Of a stretch of 64,000 bases of DNA, positions 8,518 through 17,419 are shown piece after piece (the stretch's first letter is position 1; each line of letters starts with the position of its first letter). A program made the position numbers and the translations under genes. This stretch comes from CAYSRC01 sp964446385 (GTDB lineage Bacteria > Bacillota > Clostridia > Oscillospirales > Ruminococcaceae), in assembly GCA_964446385.1 (NCBI GenBank), contig CAYUOH010000002.1:124001-188000 (forward strand), in the 5' to 3' direction. The notes under the pieces are model-generated. The model saw only the letters and a program-made list of their open reading frames with translations, did not search any database and was not told the DNA's origin.

Positions 8518-8970
8518 ATGAAATTTGTGGTTCAGCGCGTTGCCAGGGCATCCGTGACTGTGGACGGCAATGTTGTCGGATCCATCGGTGAAGGGTTTCT
8601 GGTTCTTGTGGGCATAGCAGGGGATGACACAGCCGAAATTGCCGACAAAATGATAAAAAAACTCTGCGGGCTGCGGATTTTTCAGGATGAAATGGGTAAA
8701 ACAAATCTTGCGTTGGCTGATGTTAAGGGCGGTATTCTGATGATATCCCAGTTTACTCTATATGCTGATTGCCACAAAGGCAACCGTCCCAGCTTTATCA
8801 AAGCCGGACCTCCGGAAATGGCAGAAGACCTTTACCTTTACTGTGTACGAAAAGCTGCTGAATATGTCCCCGACGTTCAAAAAGGGATATTCAGTGCGGA
8901 CATGAAAGTTGATCTCCTGAACGACGGGCCTTTCACCGTTATTCTTGACTCAGACGAGATAATCAAATAG
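8518..8970 (+). CDS. dtd: D-aminoacyl-tRNA deacylase
   Basis: A 150-residue DTD that hydrolyses D-amino acids, and glycine from mischarged tRNA-Ala. The N-terminus MKFVVQRVARASVTVDG is typical. SQFTLYADCHKGNRPSF (about residues 78-94) is the family signature with the active-site Thr and Ser region, and NDGPFT near the end corresponds to the Gly-cisPro loop that excludes L-amino acids (usually GPVT, here GPFT). The frame can be read 15 codons further upstream, but the ATG at 8518 with GGAAGGG ahead gives the canonical length. It leads a plus-strand run of four genes through 11578. Confidence 0.95.
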   Translation: MKFVVQRVARASVTVDGNVVGSIGEGFLVLVGIAGDDTAEIADKMIKKLCGLRIFQDEMGKTNLALADVKGGILMISQFTLYADCHKGNRPSFIKAGPPEMAEDLYLYCVRKAAEYVPDVQKGIFSADMKVDLLNDGPFTVILDSDEIIK

Positions 8971-9000
8971 TTTGTTATAAATAAACATGAGGTTTGAAAA

Positions 9001-9792
9001 ATGAAGAATATCCTGATCATTAAGCCTTTTAACCTTACCTTTTTCGTTACCTGGCTGATTCTTATTGTTATCTTTATTCTTATCCGCAGATATGTTATAA
9101 AACGCGGCGAGAAATGCGCAAAAATGGCAATAGTAATAATGTCGGCTGTAACGCTGGCAATATTTATAGTCTACAAATTCCTCCTTTCCAAGGATGCGGC
9201 TTATTCTGAAATCCTTGTATCGGCAGGCTTGCTTCCCTTCAACATTTTTAACGAGCTCCCCTTTCATCTCTGTAATATAAATATTTTTGTTGTGCCGATT
9301 GCCGTGATCACGGGAAAACGTTCGCTAAAAAGTTTTGCCTTTTTCCTTGCCCCGCTTGGCGCGCTGATGGCCCTTTTAATGCCGTCAATAGGTTTTTCAG
9401 ACTACAGCCTGTTTTTGCCCCGAATCTGGGGATTCTATCTTACCCATATGATTATTGTGCTTCTGGGCCTCTCGCTTTACGCATTCGGTCTCTACAGGCC
9501 TCGTATCAAGGATACGCCCGGAATGGTGGGAGCTCTTGTGGTACTGTCTTTCTGTGCATTTATTGTCAACGTAGTATTCCGCACAACCGGACTTTCCGGT
9601 ACCGCCAATTATTTTTACACCTACGATCCGGAAGGCAATCCAATTCTGGAAATATTGTTTAGATTTATTCCGATACGTTATGTTTATGCTCTTCCGTGTA
9701 TCCTGATTCTGGTGCTGTACGTGTTTCTGGTATTCTCAATCCTGGAATTACAGAATAAAGTCATAAAAAGAGGAATACTGAATCCGAAATAA
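9001..9792 (+). CDS. YwaF/TIGR02206-like multi-pass membrane protein
   Basis: A 263-residue membrane protein with about seven hydrophobic segments. The motif ELPFHLCNINIF at about residues 84-95 is the hallmark of the YwaF/TIGR02206 (TMEM164-like) family, in which the His and Cys lie at the membrane face. No transport substrate or enzymatic reaction is established for bacterial members; eukaryotic TMEM164 has been linked to acyl transfer on ether lipids. The gene sits 30 bases after dtd and 16 bases before the fRMsr gene, so it is probably co-transcribed. The start follows TGAGG. Confidence 0.75.
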   Translation: MKNILIIKPFNLTFFVTWLILIVIFILIRRYVIKRGEKCAKMAIVIMSAVTLAIFIVYKFLLSKDAAYSEILVSAGLLPFNIFNELPFHLCNINIFVVPIAVITGKRSLKSFAFFLAPLGALMALLMPSIGFSDYSLFLPRIWGFYLTHMIIVLLGLSLYAFGLYRPRIKDTPGMVGALVVLSFCAFIVNVVFRTTGLSGTANYFYTYDPEGNPILEILFRFIPIRYVYALPCILILVLYVFLVFSILELQNKVIKRGILNPK

Positions 9793-9808
9793 GAAAAGAG
9801 CAAAAACA

Positions 9809-10276
9809 ATGAATGATTACAAATTACTTGTATCGCAGCTGATCTCCCTATGTGAGGATGTGGACAGCCTTGTGTCTAATTTGTCCAACGCCGCGGCTCT
9901 TCTCTGGCACGGAATGGACAGGCTTAACTGGTCCGGATTTTATATTATGCGTAACGAACGTCTTATTCTGGGCCCTTTTCAGGGGAAAACCGCCTGTACT
10001 GAGATAATACCGGGAAAAGGTGTCTGCGGTACCGCAGTAGCTGAGGACAGAATACAACTGGTGCCCGATGTACATAAATTTCCGGGACATATTGCCTGTG
10101 ATTCCGCAAGCAATTCGGAAATCGTTATTCCGCTTCATTACAAAGGGTCGGTCTGGGGCGTTCTGGATATTGACAGCCCGGAATATGAACGTTTTACCGA
10201 ATCGGACGCCAAGGGCATTGCGTCATTTGCTGAGGAACTGGAATCAATAATTCAGAGGAACGGCGGTATTCTTTAA
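9809..10276 (+). CDS. Free methionine-(R)-sulfoxide reductase (GAF domain)
   Basis: A 155-residue GAF-domain protein that repairs free methionine-R-sulfoxide with thioredoxin-type reductants. The diagnostic sequences are NWSGFYIM (40-47), LGPFQGKTAC, GKGVCGTA, and FPGHIACDSASNSEIVIPL. The three conserved cysteines (C63, C73, C97) of the fRMsr catalytic and resolving set are all present, which separates it from signalling GAF domains. The stop codon is 3 bases from the next start, so it is translationally close to the amidohydrolase gene. Cytoplasmic. Confidence 0.93.
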   Translation: MNDYKLLVSQLISLCEDVDSLVSNLSNAAALLWHGMDRLNWSGFYIMRNERLILGPFQGKTACTEIIPGKGVCGTAVAEDRIQLVPDVHKFPGHIACDSASNSEIVIPLHYKGSVWGVLDIDSPEYERFTESDAKGIASFAEELESIIQRNGGIL

Positions 10277-10279
10277 AAA

Positions 10280-11578
10280 ATGAAAAGACTTTATAAAAAC
10301 AGCGTAATTGTTTCCTCCGACGAAAAGGATAACCCCGTTGTGCTGCGGGATTGTGTTCTCTGTTCGGACGGAGAGTATATTGCATATATCGGACCTCAGT
10401 CAGGTGCGCCTGTCTGTGATGAAGAAAAGGATATGGGAGGCTCTGTACTGATGCCCGGGCTTGTAAACGTTCACGGGCACGGACCGATGAACCTGCTCCG
10501 CGGAGCGGGGAACGGTCTTCCGCTTAAACGCTGGCTAAACGAAGTGATTTTCCCGCTTGAGGAAAAGATGACGCCTGACGATATCTACGCCGGAGAGCTG
10601 TGGGCTGCGGCTGAGATGATTGCCGGCGGGACCACACAAGTTGCGGAGATGTATGATTTCCCGCGTGCTGCAGGACAGGCGCTTCTGGAAACCGGATTAA
10701 AGGGCAATATCTGCCGTGCCGGTCTTTCATTTTCTGATACGGAAGAAATCCCCCCCAACCGGTTTAACGAGTGCGTTGATTTTGTGGAGAACTGGCGCGA
10801 TTCCCGGGGACGTGTTACAGCCGATTTCTGTGTTCATTCGGAATATCTTACCCGAGAGAGGATTGTGCGTGATATCGCAAAAGCCTGTAAACAGTACGGC
10901 GCCGGAATACATGTTCATATCAGCGAAACAAGATCCGAACATGAGGAATGCATGGTCCGCCACGGAGGTATGACTCCGGTGGAGTATTTCAACGAGACCG
11001 GCCTGCTTGAAAACAGGGTTTATGCTGCTCACTGTGTATGGGTTACTCCCGGGGACATAAGGATAATGTCCGGGAAAAACATCACAGCGGTATTCAATCC
11101 CTCAAGCAACTGCAAGCTGGCGTCCGGTTTCGCTCCTGTGAACGAAATAGCTGCAGCGGGAATTAATCTTGCACTGGGCACCGACGGATGTGCCAGCAAC
11201 AACAATCTAAATATGTTCGAAGAAATGCATATAGCTTCGCTTATCCGGAAAAATACCGGCGGTGACCCGACTCTGTGCACAGCGGCTGAAACTATCAGAA
11301 TGGCCACTGTAAACGGTGCAAGAGCATTGGGACGGCATAACACGGGAATGCTGAGACCCGGCATGCGTGCTGACATTATAGCGGTATCACTTGAAGCGCC
11401 GCATATGTATCCCGCGGATGATATTCTGGATTTGCTGGTATACAGCGCCCAGGCCGGTGATGTGATAATGACGGCGGTTGACGGGGATATCCTGTACGAG
11501 CGGGGAGAATACACAACGATAGATATTAACATCGCCCGCAGGCTTTTTGCCGACGCGGTCAGCAGAATACATGCATAA
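10280..11578 (+). CDS. Amidohydrolase, 5'-methylthioadenosine/S-adenosylhomocysteine deaminase-like
   Basis: A 432-residue metal-dependent amidohydrolase of the TrzA/MtaD branch. The first metal motif is NVHGHGPM (H65, H67), followed by LNEVIFPLEEKM, GTTQVAEMY, HVHISETRSEH (third metal His), AAHCVWVTP (fourth His), and NPSSNCKLASG...ALGTDGCASNN with the metal Asp. This set, especially the last, is typical of enzymes that deaminate methylthioadenosine, S-adenosylhomocysteine or related adenosines. Guanine or cytosine deaminase relatives are less likely. It starts 3 bases after the fRMsr gene, so both handle methionine-derived compounds. A long hairpin terminator follows directly. Confidence 0.85.
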   Translation: MKRLYKNSVIVSSDEKDNPVVLRDCVLCSDGEYIAYIGPQSGAPVCDEEKDMGGSVLMPGLVNVHGHGPMNLLRGAGNGLPLKRWLNEVIFPLEEKMTPDDIYAGELWAAAEMIAGGTTQVAEMYDFPRAAGQALLETGLKGNICRAGLSFSDTEEIPPNRFNECVDFVENWRDSRGRVTADFCVHSEYLTRERIVRDIAKACKQYGAGIHVHISETRSEHEECMVRHGGMTPVEYFNETGLLENRVYAAHCVWVTPGDIRIMSGKNITAVFNPSSNCKLASGFAPVNEIAAAGINLALGTDGCASNNNLNMFEEMHIASLIRKNTGGDPTLCTAAETIRMATVNGARALGRHNTGMLRPGMRADIIAVSLEAPHMYPADDILDLLVYSAQAGDVIMTAVDGDILYERGEYTTIDINIARRLFADAVSRIHA

Positions 11579-11581
11579 AAG

Positions 11582-11620
11582 AAAAGAGAGCAGTTTAGTT
11601 TAAACTGCTCTCTTTTCTTT
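11582..11620. terminator. Bidirectional intrinsic terminator
   Basis: A 15-bp perfect stem (11582-11596 with 11602-11616, core GAGAGCAGTTT) with a 5-base loop and T-rich flanks on both strands. It lies between the convergent amidohydrolase and DUF4340 genes. Confidence 0.9.
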
Positions 11621-12593
11621 ATCCTTCAATATCAGTTGTCAATTCTTCCGGTACGGCAGTAAGAAGTCTTTCCGCAGCGTCAGCCTTTATCAGATATACA
11701 AGGTTGCTGTCGGTTTTGGCGTAATAACTTTCGCCCGAAGCGTTACCGATATATATTTTGAAACTTTTACCGCCGCCGTACTCCGCCGTTATCACAGCGG
11801 CAGGATCGGCAAGACCGTAGCCGGACAGTTCCTCCGTGCCGGCGTTAAATGATACACATTGCTGCCAGGAAAAGCCGATTATGTAATTCGCCAGGGCATC
11901 GGATTTGCCGTTGTCCACTGCAAGATTTACTCCCTCAACAGACCAGGTGTATGCCTCGGTTTCCGTTTCATTTCCGTCCCCACCGGCGTCGGCTGTATTT
12001 TTAATCATAGTGAACCGGGCTTTGGGATTTTCGATGTGAATTGATGAAAGACCGTCGAGTGCAGGTATCTCATCTTTTTGAATCATCTCGAGAAGACCGA
12101 GCTCGAACGGATCGAGGATATTCTGGTCTACAAGATAAACATTGCCGTCTCCGGTATTCAGGTATTTTCTACCTGTCAATGCGGCCTCGCCCGCAAAATA
12201 AAGCGTTCGGTTTCCTTCGGGTTCGGTAATAGTAACCGTAAGCTCCGGTTTGTCCAGACTGTACTGAGCAAGTTCGGTAACACCGGTAATCTGTTTGGAT
12301 GTGGTAATATCCGCTATTTTACCAAGCATGTCTGTTATGTACTGAGAGTCAACCGTATAGGCATTGTCACCTGTGTATTTCCAACTTTCTCCGTTCTTTT
12401 CAAAAGTCAGATTTATGCCGTCATATATACGTGATATAGCGGTAACAGCTGAGGTATCGGACGTGAAAATGCTGAATTCCTCGTCGGAAGTGGGTACTTC
12501 GGCATTGAAATCCGCACGAAGAACCAGAACCGCTGCGACAGCAAGAACCGCTGTAATAGAGAGAAGAACAATCATCTTTTTACTGCGTGTCAT
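11619..12593 (-). CDS. DUF4340 domain protein, accessory to a Gld-type ABC transporter
   Basis: A 324-residue protein with an N-terminal hydrophobic anchor (about residues 6-24) and a long extracytoplasmic part containing repeats of the pattern 'TF.K.G..W', as in the DUF4340 family found beside GldG-type ABC transporters. It is likely membrane-anchored and outward-facing. The ATG at 12593 is chosen because AAGGAGGA lies seven bases upstream and the ATGA overlaps the stop of the preceding gene; a TTG 21 bases upstream would give a longer protein but has no ribosome site. It is the last gene of the operon. The molecular role is unknown. Confidence 0.85.
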   Translation of the reverse strand: MTRSKKMIVLLSITAVLAVAAVLVLRADFNAEVPTSDEEFSIFTSDTSAVTAISRIYDGINLTFEKNGESWKYTGDNAYTVDSQYITDMLGKIADITTSKQITGVTELAQYSLDKPELTVTITEPEGNRTLYFAGEAALTGRKYLNTGDGNVYLVDQNILDPFELGLLEMIQKDEIPALDGLSSIHIENPKARFTMIKNTADAGGDGNETETEAYTWSVEGVNLAVDNGKSDALANYIIGFSWQQCVSFNAGTEELSGYGLADPAAVITAEYGGGKSFKIYIGNASGESYYAKTDSNLVYLIKADAAERLLTAVPEELTTDIEG

Positions 12594-14062
12594 ATTTTTT
12601 TCCTCCTTGCCCAACGGACAATACCGAAAACCAGATATGACACCGGGATAATACCTACAAATAGTACAGTCAGCATCGTGGCGGTAAGGGACTCTATATT
12701 CAGGTATTCGTATGTAAGTTCCTTAGCGTGAATCTGAAGGCTGCTTTCACTTCGGCCGCACATCCAGTTAATGATATTCAGGTACATATCCATGTTTGCA
12801 CCGGAGGTCATTTCGTTTACGTTATCATTCATCAGCGCTCCGGAGGTCACCCAGACAATCTCGGTGGAATTTCCGTCGGCAAGAGGTTGTGAGATTGCAA
12901 CGCCGAGGTTGAACGGGCCGTCGATATCTCCCACCTCCTTTTCATAGGTTTCAAGGTTCTGACCGGCAATTTTTGAATATGCAGAATCACTTGTGGTGAA
13001 AAGAGGCGAGACGGTTAAACTTACATCAAGATTTTCATCAATCAGGATGCCCTGGGCAAGAGGAAGCATATACTGACGGTTTGCTTCTATAAGTGAGGCG
13101 GTTGTGTCGTGGCTGCCAAGATCCGGCAGTAGGTAGTAGGGATATGACCAGTAGTAATGCTGCTGATTACCTTCTATAACGATTCCGTCGACAAGCTTTA
13201 CACCGTAGTTTTCGATAAGAGCCTCGATATTGTCAAAAGACACATCCTTATTTGCGGGAGGATCGCTGACATACAGAAGTTTGCCTCCGACAAGCAAATA
13301 CTCAGAAAGCATCTGTTTTTCCGCGGCGGAAATATCATGCTCGGGTGAATATATTATAATCATACCGGCGTCATCCGGTACTGAGCCTTTACTGAGAAGG
13401 GACAGGCTGTCGCAGTTAATGTTCTGCTTTTTAACTGCAGATGAAAAGTCCTGGGAAAGGGTCAGCTCTCCGTGGCCTTCAAGAGTGTACAAACGGGGCA
13501 GGCTGTCGCTCGTTACGAAGTCAATGGCCGATGTCAGGACCGGTTCTCCCGCGAAACTTACATCATAGTTGCCTGTACTTTCATAATTGGTATAGTCGTA
13601 TTCATAGATATCATAGTAACTGACGTACTTGAAATTATCTCCGTTTTCGATTATCAGCGAGTTGTCTGTGGGGGTAGAGGTGTATTTTGCTACAAATGAA
13701 GGGTATACGTCGGGGTCTTTTTTTACAACACTTATATGGCTGCTCATTTGTTTGTACCGTTCAAGCAGCGTACCTATATAAGTGTCTTCATAGCCGTCCC
13801 GGACGACCCAGTAGATGATGATATCGTTGTCCAGGGCTTCCATCATTACGCGTGTCTGCTCGGATACTGTATATAGCTTGTCGGAAGTGGTATCCAGTTT
13901 TGTAATACCCGAGGGAAGTGCGCCCACGATGACATTGACAAGTACAATCAGAGCCAGAACGATTACAGTGACGGCAACACTGTAGCCTCCGACTTTGAAA
14001 CTGCGGGTCTTGAGACTTTCGCCGGACGTTTTGAAAGCAGATTTCAAATCGGACTTTTTCAT
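12590..14062 (-). CDS. GldG-like ABC transporter auxiliary protein
   Basis: A 490-residue protein with one N-terminal membrane segment (about residues 28-50), a large extracytoplasmic domain of the ABC-transporter-auxiliary (GldG, IFT52-like) type, and a C-terminal membrane segment just before ARRKKI. Characteristic pieces include YTLEGHGELTLS and a central NYGVKLVDGIVIEGN strand-helix pattern. It overlaps the permease stop by one base (TGATG) with GGAGG eight bases ahead, and the DUF4340 start by four. In Bacteroidetes GldG works with GldA/GldF in gliding; here there are no gliding genes, so a general export or envelope role is more likely. Confidence 0.85.
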   Translation of the reverse strand: MKKSDLKSAFKTSGESLKTRSFKVGGYSVAVTVIVLALIVLVNVIVGALPSGITKLDTTSDKLYTVSEQTRVMMEALDNDIIIYWVVRDGYEDTYIGTLLERYKQMSSHISVVKKDPDVYPSFVAKYTSTPTDNSLIIENGDNFKYVSYYDIYEYDYTNYESTGNYDVSFAGEPVLTSAIDFVTSDSLPRLYTLEGHGELTLSQDFSSAVKKQNINCDSLSLLSKGSVPDDAGMIIIYSPEHDISAAEKQMLSEYLLVGGKLLYVSDPPANKDVSFDNIEALIENYGVKLVDGIVIEGNQQHYYWSYPYYLLPDLGSHDTTASLIEANRQYMLPLAQGILIDENLDVSLTVSPLFTTSDSAYSKIAGQNLETYEKEVGDIDGPFNLGVAISQPLADGNSTEIVWVTSGALMNDNVNEMTSGANMDMYLNIINWMCGRSESSLQIHAKELTYEYLNIESLTATMLTVLFVGIIPVSYLVFGIVRWARRKKI

Positions 14063-14925
14063 CAGCTGTACCTCCTCTTATCCATTGACTGTACTGTCAG
14101 AAATACAAAAAGTACTGCCACGGAAATCATATATACAGCGCTTGTAACGTCAAAAATTCCGTCGACAATAGTATAAAAGCGCTCAAAAACTGATATTTTA
14201 TCCATCAAATTCGGGAAAACAGACTGAAATTTGCTACTGTCGACACTGAAGAACGCTATAAGTACTCCTCCCGGTACGAGGAAGGTCAAAATTGCTGCCG
14301 CAGCGCTTTTGGTCATAAATCGTACAAGGACTGCCGTAATAATTATAAGCAGGAAAAATGCCATAAATGAGGCGAAGGGAGCATCGGACACGTATGAAGC
14401 CAGTGAGCTGATAAAATAGTTTACAAGCATTACTGCGAAGCATACACCGGCGGCTACTGCCTGACTCTCGGTAAGTGAGGAGATAAACAGTCCCATGGCT
14501 ATCAGAGCCGCACCCAGAAGGAAGAACGCGGCAAGGGTACTGTACGCCGTTGTAATATTCACGTTTCCGTAAGCCTTAAGCACAAGCGGATAAAGCCCGA
14601 TGATGCAGAGCGGCAGAGCCATAACCACAAGCATTGCGAAATACTTGCCCAAAACCACCTGCGTCATGCTTACGGGCAGTGAATAAAGCAGGGTATCGGT
14701 TTTTTGGCGGCGTTCTTCGGCAATCACCTTCATAGTAAGGACGGGAATAGCTATAAGAAAAATTATCACCATTCCGGCTATTACGTATTCAAAATTGGTT
14801 AGGCCGTTGCGCAGGTTGTAAACCATTGTGTATATCCCGGCGAACAACAGCAGGAAAGCACCGAAAACATAAGCGCTGACGCTGTTGAAAAAACCGCTGA
14901 GTTCATGCTTGAATATTGCTTTCAT
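14062..14925 (-). CDS. ABC-2 type permease (GldF-like)
   Basis: A 287-residue membrane protein with six predicted hydrophobic segments. The N-terminus MKAIFKHELSGFFNSVSAYV and the following MKVIAEERRQKTDTLLYSLP (about residues 65-84) are the typical start and cytoplasmic coupling segment of ABC-2 exporter permeases. It works with the ATPase whose coding region overlaps its start by 23 bases; its own AGGAG site lies ten bases upstream of the ATG. Substrate and direction are unknown; the ABC-2 class usually exports. Confidence 0.88.
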   Translation of the reverse strand: MKAIFKHELSGFFNSVSAYVFGAFLLLFAGIYTMVYNLRNGLTNFEYVIAGMVIIFLIAIPVLTMKVIAEERRQKTDTLLYSLPVSMTQVVLGKYFAMLVVMALPLCIIGLYPLVLKAYGNVNITTAYSTLAAFFLLGAALIAMGLFISSLTESQAVAAGVCFAVMLVNYFISSLASYVSDAPFASFMAFFLLIIITAVLVRFMTKSAAAAILTFLVPGGVLIAFFSVDSSKFQSVFPNLMDKISVFERFYTIVDGIFDVTSAVYMISVAVLFVFLTVQSMDKRRYS

Positions 14926-15913
14926 TTGCGGTTGTCTCCTTTTCTTCTATGGATATTTCTTCCGGACCGGGGACAACATCGTCTCCTTCGGTAAGTTCGA
15001 TGAACACATCCTCAAGACTGGCTTTTTCGGTGTTGATCTGCAGTAGGGCAATTCCCGCGCTTCCAAAGGTGAAGAACATGTTGCGACATACGTCGTCAGC
15101 ATCGGTGCCGTCGGGACGGATGGTGATTCTGCTGCGGTTCTTTCCGGCGTTGTTTACTTTGGTATTACGTTGGCCCAACATCGCGGTGATCGGCTGTACT
15201 TCCTTCACGGGGGCATCGGCAAGAGCAGTGATTGTTGTTTCACCGGCGAAAAGTTGCTCAAGATGATCGGGCGTGTCGCAGGCCACAAGACGACCTTTTG
15301 AAATAATCATTATTGTGTCACAGATAGCGCTGACTTCACTTAGAATGTGACTGCTTAGAATAACTGTGTGGCGCTTGCCCAGATCCTGAATAAGAGAACG
15401 GATCTCTATTATCTGCTTGGGATCAAGCCCTACCGTGGGCTCGTCAAGAATAAGTACCTCGGGATTGCCTAAAAGAGCCTGAGCAAATCCAACTCTCTGA
15501 CGGTAACCCTTTGAAAGGTTTCCAATCAGACGGTCTACAACGGATTCTATACGGGTTTCCCGGCAGACACGGTCTATCTGTTCCTTAATAAGTCCTTTTT
15601 CCACACACTTAGCCTCAGCCACAAAACGCAGATATTCACGAGGTGTGCGTTCGGGGTAAAGCGGCGGAATTTCCGGCAGGTATCCTATAAGCTTTTTAGC
15701 TTCGACCGGCTGCTCGAATATGTCGAAACCGTTTATAGTAACGCTTCCGGATGTAGCAGACAGACATCCTGTCATTATATTCATTGTGGTGGATTTTCCG
15801 GCGCCGTTCGGCCCCAGAAATCCGTATACGTGGCCGTGCTCGATTGTGAAAGACAGATCCTCTACGGCAGTGTTGTCACCGTATTTTTTTGTAAGGTGTT
15901 TTACCTCAATCAA
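14903..15913 (-). CDS. ABC transporter ATP-binding protein (GldA-like)
   Basis: A 336-residue ATPase with Walker A GPNGAGKST (34-42), signature LSKGYRQRVGFAQAL, Walker B LILDEPTVGLDP and H-loop SSHILSE. A C-terminal extension of about 100 residues ends in an acidic tail, as in DrrA/GldA-type exporter ATPases. The TTG at 15913 is chosen as start because AGGAGGA lies seven bases upstream and the protein then begins MIEVKHLTKKYG. It is the first gene of the operon. A 12-bp inverted repeat sits 37-74 bases upstream. Confidence 0.92.
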   Translation of the reverse strand: MIEVKHLTKKYGDNTAVEDLSFTIEHGHVYGFLGPNGAGKSTTMNIMTGCLSATSGSVTINGFDIFEQPVEAKKLIGYLPEIPPLYPERTPREYLRFVAEAKCVEKGLIKEQIDRVCRETRIESVVDRLIGNLSKGYRQRVGFAQALLGNPEVLILDEPTVGLDPKQIIEIRSLIQDLGKRHTVILSSHILSEVSAICDTIMIISKGRLVACDTPDHLEQLFAGETTITALADAPVKEVQPITAMLGQRNTKVNNAGKNRSRITIRPDGTDADDVCRNMFFTFGSAGIALLQINTEKASLEDVFIELTEGDDVVPGPEEISIEEKETTANESNIQA

Positions 15914-15949
15914 GATTATTTCCTCCTGGAAAAACAGGTAATAAATTGT

Positions 15950-15987
15950 GTTAAGCACAGCATATTATGAATTCAGCTGTGCTTAAC
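15950..15987. promoter_or_regulatory. Perfect 12-bp inverted repeat upstream of the ABC operon
   Basis: GTTAAGCACAGC at 15950-15961 and GCTGTGCTTAAC at 15976-15987 are exact reverse complements separated by an AT-rich 14-base spacer. The position, shortly upstream of the ATPase start, fits an operator for a dimeric repressor or an mRNA leader hairpin. There is no T run on either side, so it is not a normal terminator. Confidence 0.55.
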
Positions 15988-16146
15988 TTGACCGTCCGAT
16001 TTAATAATTGTTTCAGAAATGGTATGCTTGGAATATGAAAACAAACTAATATTTATATGTGAACATACGGTGATATTCTACTATTATGTTTTTTATAATT
16101 CAACAGAATTATTGGTTGTTTTGCATATCATATCCGCGATTTATTG

Positions 16147-16176
16147 TTGAAATTATACAATTCTTTGTGTTATAAT
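16147..16176 (+). promoter_or_regulatory. Sigma-A promoter of the MFS transporter gene
   Basis: TTGAAA at 16147-16152 and a perfect TATAAT at 16171-16176 with an 18-base spacer. Apart from this and the inverted repeat, the roughly 300-base divergent region 15914-16213 is AT-rich DNA in which I see nothing else. Confidence 0.75.
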
Positions 16177-16213
16177 CGAATCCGTTGTTTATTAATTTCC
16201 GGAGGATAATTCC

Positions 16214-17410
16214 GTGTCAGAGAGAACTGCCTACAAAGAGCCTGACAAGCTGTGGAACAGCGCATTTATTCTGCTGCTGCTGCTCAACACCTTCTATCAA
16301 GGCGCCACCCAGATGATTACTCCCCTTATCACGAAGTATGTGATGACTTTCGACAATGTCCCCCTAACAATCGCGGGAACCATCGCAGGTCTTTACTCGG
16401 TCTCAGCGCTTATTCTAAGGCCGGTTTCGGGTATGTGCAGCGACCGCTACAACCGTAAAAATATAATTCGTTTCACTATGATTGCTACCGGCCTTGTTAT
16501 CTTCGCGTACTCTCTGGTTAATAGCGTTGCGGGAGTTGCAGCCGTGCGGACATTCCACGGAGTGTTCTTCTCATTCAGCAGTGTTGCCATGATGAGCCTT
16601 ATCACCATGTACATCCCTTCCGATAAAATCGGCGAGGGTATCGGATGGATGGGCCTTAGCAATATTGCCTCCCAGGCATTAGGACCGGCTGTCGGAGCCA
16701 GGCTGGTTGAAAGTTTCAGCTACCAGACCTGTTTCAGAGTAGCTGCTTTGGTCAATATCGCGGGAATATTCGTAACGTACATAATTCCCGATGTTAATAC
16801 CGTTGTGCCCGAAGGAAAGCCACGTATCAAACTTGAGAATCTTATCTCGGTTCGTATTCTTCCCTACGCATGCATAATGGCCCTGTTCAGCTGTGGAAAC
16901 GGGCTTATCAACGCATTCCTGCTTCTCGTGGGAGAGGAACGCGGAATAGCAAACGTCAGCCTCTTCTTTACGGTCTATTCCATTGCGATGGTATGTACGC
17001 GTCCTTTTGTGGGCAAGCTGCTTGATAAAAAAGGAATCAAGTTTGTCCTTTATCCGGCAATTGTAATTGCCTCATGCGGAATGTTCCTGCTGAGCGGCGC
17101 AAAGGCCTTTATTCCGTTAATGATAGCCGGAATAATGAAGGCTCTGGGTCAGGGCAGCGGTTCACCGTCAATACAGGCTACCTGCATTAAACAGCTCGGC
17201 AAGGAAAAGAGCGGCGTCGTAAGCAGTACCTGCTACATCGGACAGGATGTCGGCAACGCACTGGCGCCCAGCCTGGGTGGAATGGTAGCCGACAACTACG
17301 GATACGGCATAATGTTTGCCGGATACGCCTCCCTGCTGCTGGTAGGCAGCAGCCTCATATTCTTTTTTAAGTCACGTTATGACGAAAAAAAATACGGTAA
17401 GACAGTCTGA
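16214..17410 (+). CDS. Major facilitator superfamily transporter
   Basis: A 398-residue protein with about twelve hydrophobic segments. The MFS motif A is seen as GMCSDRYNRK (73-82) between TM2 and TM3 and in degenerate form (GKLLDKKGIK) in the second half. The GTG start is preceded by CCGGAGGATAATTCC. The family exchanges or exports small solutes with protons; the sequence suggests a drug or metabolite exporter but does not identify the substrate. It lies 9 bases upstream of the E2-like acyltransferase gene, with which it clearly forms an operon, so the two may act on the same compound. Confidence 0.9.
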   Translation: MSERTAYKEPDKLWNSAFILLLLLNTFYQGATQMITPLITKYVMTFDNVPLTIAGTIAGLYSVSALILRPVSGMCSDRYNRKNIIRFTMIATGLVIFAYSLVNSVAGVAAVRTFHGVFFSFSSVAMMSLITMYIPSDKIGEGIGWMGLSNIASQALGPAVGARLVESFSYQTCFRVAALVNIAGIFVTYIIPDVNTVVPEGKPRIKLENLISVRILPYACIMALFSCGNGLINAFLLLVGEERGIANVSLFFTVYSIAMVCTRPFVGKLLDKKGIKFVLYPAIVIASCGMFLLSGAKAFIPLMIAGIMKALGQGSGSPSIQATCIKQLGKEKSGVVSSTCYIGQDVGNALAPSLGGMVADNYGYGIMFAGYASLLLVGSSLIFFFKSRYDEKKYGKTV

Positions 17411-17419
17411 GGAGTTTAC

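Noticed and set aside
12590..15913. Gliding-motility operon
   Set aside because: Only the GldA/F/G-like transporter genes are present, no other gliding genes, and the host looks like a Gram-positive anaerobe.
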